Below are positions 17,930-20,109 of a DNA stretch of 20,109 bases, piece after piece. The notes beneath the pieces were generated by a model. The model was not told the DNA's origin and searched no databases. It saw nothing but the letters and a program-made list of their open reading frames with translations. The translations under genes and the position numbers were made by a program. The DNA lies in assembly GCA_030141605.1 (NCBI GenBank), contig JAQGDQ010001938.1:1-20109 (forward strand), in the 5' to 3' direction. The stretch is from Tubiluchus corallicola. Lineage: Eukaryota > Priapulida > Priapulimorpha > Priapulimorphida > Tubiluchidae. Position 1 is the first letter of the stretch. Every line of letters begins with the position of its first letter.

Positions 17930-18028
17930 CTAGTCGTCTGCATTCTATCGAATTCTTTAACATCTAACGAAGGATTAAAGCGATTATTTGATTATATTAC
18001 GATGAATCACTTAATCTCAATATCGTAC

Positions 18029-18123
18029 CTGTTTCCTTCAATGTCTTGCTTTTCTACAGCCGTATCACCACCACTATCCACGTCGTTACCATCTTCTTGC
18101 ATTGCTTCATGACTTGTTTCAGC
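18029..18123 (-). CDS. ARFGEF3: Exon, acidic linker of BIG3-like protein
   Basis: The acceptor is TTCTTCCAG|GCTGAA (exon start 18123) and the donor ACAG|GTACGA (exon end 18029). The 95 nt are read in phase 0 and leave phase 2. The peptide begins AETSHEAMQEDGNDVDSGGD and ends VEKQDIEGN. It is acidic and low in hydrophobic residues, continuing the disordered linker of the preceding exon. The last two bases (AG) pair with the first A of the exon at 16817 to make Arg. Alternatively they pair with a G at 17929 if the candidate microexon is used, also giving Arg. Confidence 0.65.
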
Positions 18124-19103
18124 CTGGAAGAACACTACTGTTACTAAATATGACCAAATGCTACTTACAGTCATGTGAAAAATGTTGATGTGACCCGAAT
18201 ACATTTTAAAATCATCCTCCACCCTCAAAATTTTTTAAATTCAATTATCAACTGTGAAGGATCTTAGGTTATTTCATTACTAAAGTGTTCTCATTCTGTA
18301 ACCCCCCCCCCCCCTATACTGCCCTTTTAACTGCATTCAGATGTGTCTTGACTTGGCTTCTTTCTGTCATGCTCTACTGACAGAGCTAGTTTACCTGGCT
18401 AGTTGGTAGTCTGTTCTTGGCTAAGAGAGTTGTTGTTGTTGTTGTTGTTGTTGTTGTCGTTGTTATTGTTGTTGTTGTTGTTGTTGTTGTTTTGTCTCAG
18501 TTAAACCATTTATTTGTCAAGAGTAGTAGACCCATGATGCAAGTTTATTTTGAATATTCAGTCTCACTTTATTATTAATTTCTTTGTTTTCTTTTTGGCT
18601 CAAATTAGTTTGTTATATTTTGTTATATTTTTCTTGCAGATAAAACGTAATAAAGCTACTCAAACATGAATTTTTTGACTTTGGGCATCATGAAGTAGTA
18701 GTCTCTCACATCAACCTTGGGACCAGAAAAAACCGTCCCTTATATCCGATGTCCCTTATAGCCGAAGCTGAGTCAGACCGAGGGCGTGTCTAGATCTGTA
18801 CTTTTGAACATATTTTTATGGATTATTGCTACACATTCAGAGCAAACAATATGTAGGAAGCTCCCTCAGTGATGCGAGATGTATTTACCGATCAGCAATA
18901 ATTTACATTTTGATGTTTATTAATTCTGTTCGCTACTCTGCAAGTAGCAATTCAGTATTCAACAGCTGTACCTAGGCATTGTTGTGGATTGACTGAAAGA
19001 TAATCTATTAAAATGAGATGCTTCCTCTCTGAGGCTGAGGATACCCAGATTATCCACACGCCGTATGGCAGATGAAACCTCCCGAAAATGAGTATTGCAC
19101 CTC
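18124..19103. other. Intronic stretch with microsatellites, no gene seen
   Basis: It contains a C run (about 18302-18315), a (GTT)n tract (18431-18490), and at about 18710-18790 a segment (CCCTTATATCCGATGTCCCT and TATAGCCGAAG) that resembles the subterminal part of a pogo/Tigger-type element, without recognisable ends. The rest is AT-rich unique sequence. Confidence 0.45.
18431..18490. repeat. (GTT)n microsatellite
   Basis: About 20 GTT triplets with interruptions GTC and ATT. Confidence 0.95.
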
Positions 19104-19915
19104 TAAGCAGATAACCAGGTCCAAATGTTGCTCAACTTAGCTCGCTAAGCGCACAAAGTAACGCTCAGTTGTAAGGTAATAAACCACTCACCAAAAGGTA
19201 ATAAAAATACTATACTAAAAAAGAATATCGTATTTAATGTCACTACCTAAACAGATAACCAGGTCCAGTGTTGTATAACTTAGGTCACTAAGCACACAAA
19301 ATAAAAACTCGGTTATTCTACTCACCCACAGGTAAAACTACTATAGTAAAATGAATATGATGTTTAATGCCCAGATCTAAACAGATAAGCAGGTCAAGTG
19401 TTGCTTAACTTAGGTCGCTAAACGCACGAAGTAACAGTTCGGTTGTTCCACTCACCCCAAAGTAATAAAATTACCATATTAAAAAAGGACATGACGTTTA
19501 ATGCTCAGACCAGAACAGATAAGCAGGTCCAGTGTTGCTTAACTTAGGTCGCTAAACGCATGAAGTAACAGTTTGGTTGTTCCACTCACCCCAAAGTAAT
19601 AAACCTACCATATTAAAAAAGTACATGATGTTTAATGCTCAGACCAGAACAGATAAGCAGGTCCAGTGTTGCTTAACTTAGGTCACTAAACACACAAAGT
19701 AACAGTTCGGTTGTTCCACTCACCCCAAAGTAAAAAAACTACTATATTAAAAAAAGGACATCATGTTTAATGCTCAGACCAGAACAGATAAGCAGGTCCA
19801 GTGTTGCTTAACTTAGGTCACTAAACACACAAAGTAACAGTTCGGTTGTTCCACTCACCCCAAAGTAAAAAAACTACTATATTAAAAAAAGGACATCATG
19901 TTTAATGCTCAGACA
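19104..19915. repeat. ~134-bp tandem array, six units
   Basis: Units marked by ACAGATAAGCAGGTCCAGTG or its variants begin near 19104, 19248, 19378, 19512, 19646 and 19781. The last three or four are very similar; the first two are more diverged. Each unit contains CCACTCACC, i.e. GGTGAGTGG on the gene's sense strand. The array ends about 40 bp from the donor of the exon at 19956. Confidence 0.94.
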
Positions 19916-19955
19916 GCTACATCAAGACTTCTCAATTATCATCTGTTCTACAAAC

Positions 19956-20109
19956 CTCTTGGAAATTAGTTCTTATGTCGGCAGCCTCTGTAGTCTTCTC
20001 GGAATCCGCAACAAGCTCCTTTGCATCGACACCGGAGATATCGGTTTGATCCAAACTGGATAGGTGTTCCTTTTCACCAGCGTAGCAAAGTTCTTGTTCC
20101 TCATCTGAT
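19956..20109 (-). CDS. ARFGEF3: Exon (5'-most visible, truncated by window edge), acidic linker of BIG3-like protein
   Basis: The reading frame TCA GAT GAG from 20108 is open for 51 codons and ends at a donor, CAAGAG|GTTTGT (exon end 19956, phase 0). The peptide begins SDEEQELCYAGEKEHL and ends AADIRTNFQE. It is rich in Asp, Glu and Ser, with no recognisable fold, as expected for a disordered linker N-terminal to the Sec7-like region. The exon continues past the window end, so its acceptor is not visible. Assignment to the gene rests on phase continuity with the exon at 18123-18029, not on sequence similarity. The 134-bp tandem array ends about 40 bp downstream of this donor. Confidence 0.6.

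Larger units (their letters stand above)
16818..18028. other. Intron with candidate microexon, otherwise no gene seen
   Basis: It contains a TTCAA-rich stretch (16900-16945), a CRE-like palindrome (17330-17345) and the candidate microexon at 17892-17929. Otherwise it is unique AT-rich sequence without repeats or open frames that look coding. Confidence 0.5.
3414..20109 (-). other. ARFGEF3: Partial gene locus: BIG3/ARFGEF3-like Sec7-family protein, 8 exons visible
   Basis: This is the extent of the only protein-coding gene I can support. Eight minus-strand segments are each bounded by AG and GT, and their phases chain without a break (0, 2, 0, 1, 0, 1, 1, 1), giving 413 codons plus one base. 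Order and content match my recollection of vertebrate ARFGEF3/BIG3: a Sec7-like region with NADGVYLATYSALLFNLKL, then GSGVLVYLSATWLEEVYQQL, then CWGNILEVLSAVLSGK, then CMSLDGLQKAAKLTCVLG. BIG3 is a large cytoplasmic scaffold related to the ARF guanine-exchange factors BIG1/BIG2; vertebrate BIG3 is reported in secretory-granule control and as a prohibitin-2 partner. The first exons lie beyond 20109 and the C-terminal exons beyond position 1. No promoter or polyadenylation site of this gene is in view. The family call is from motif recognition, without a database search. Confidence 0.8.

Overview
The window is animal (metazoan) nuclear DNA, probably from an invertebrate. It is AT-rich and intron-dominated, with GT..AG introns of about 0.6-4.1 kb and a dense load of minisatellites, microsatellites and short non-autonomous DNA transposons. 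Nothing in the sequence fixes the species. There is no bacterial-style gene organisation.

One protein-coding gene is supported. It lies on the minus strand and is read from 20109 down to 3414 as eight exons whose splice phases all agree: 20109-19956, 18123-18029, 16817-16658, 16059-15882, 14140-13965, 11186-11024, 6911-6804 and 3620-3414. Joined, they give about 413 residues of the middle of a BIG3/ARFGEF3-like protein (large Sec7-family ARF-GEF relative). The fragment has an acidic low-complexity stretch, then the C-terminal half of a degenerate Sec7-like domain in which a Ser occupies the aligned catalytic Glu position, then the start of the post-Sec7 homology region. Both ends of the gene lie outside the window. 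Two further small sense-strand exons are possible: a 38-nt microexon at 17929-17892 and a 60-nt phase 1-1 cassette at 9092-9033.

Layout by region. 1-672 is a near-identical copy of 6377-7048, carrying the end of a hAT-type element and a complete second copy of the 108-nt exon, now on the far side of the next exon. 671-2150 is a 137-bp hairpin-bearing tandem array. 2243-2490 is a TTCGAA-rich element fragment. 2500-3357 is a ~92-bp tandem array with a 277-bp higher-order unit. 3733-3964 and 5957-6753 are two related hAT-type elements with 8-bp target duplications, the longer one carrying a 31-bp minisatellite. 4446-4735 is a 58-bp array. 7203-7604 is a piggyBac-like MITE. 9290-9485 is a second TTCGAA element fragment. 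9513-9845 is a two-copy repeat. 10371-10706 is a pogo/Tigger-like MITE. CA-rich microsatellites lie at 10740 and 12177. 12830-13944 is a 91-bp hairpin array. 15018-15280 is a hexanucleotide array. 16125-16640 is a 5S-rRNA-derived SINE filling one intron. 19104-19915 is a 134-bp array.

The most notable points are the duplicated in-frame exon block, the placement of tandem arrays or repeat elements within 20-60 bp of several 5' splice sites, and 5'-splice-site-like motifs carried inside two independent arrays.
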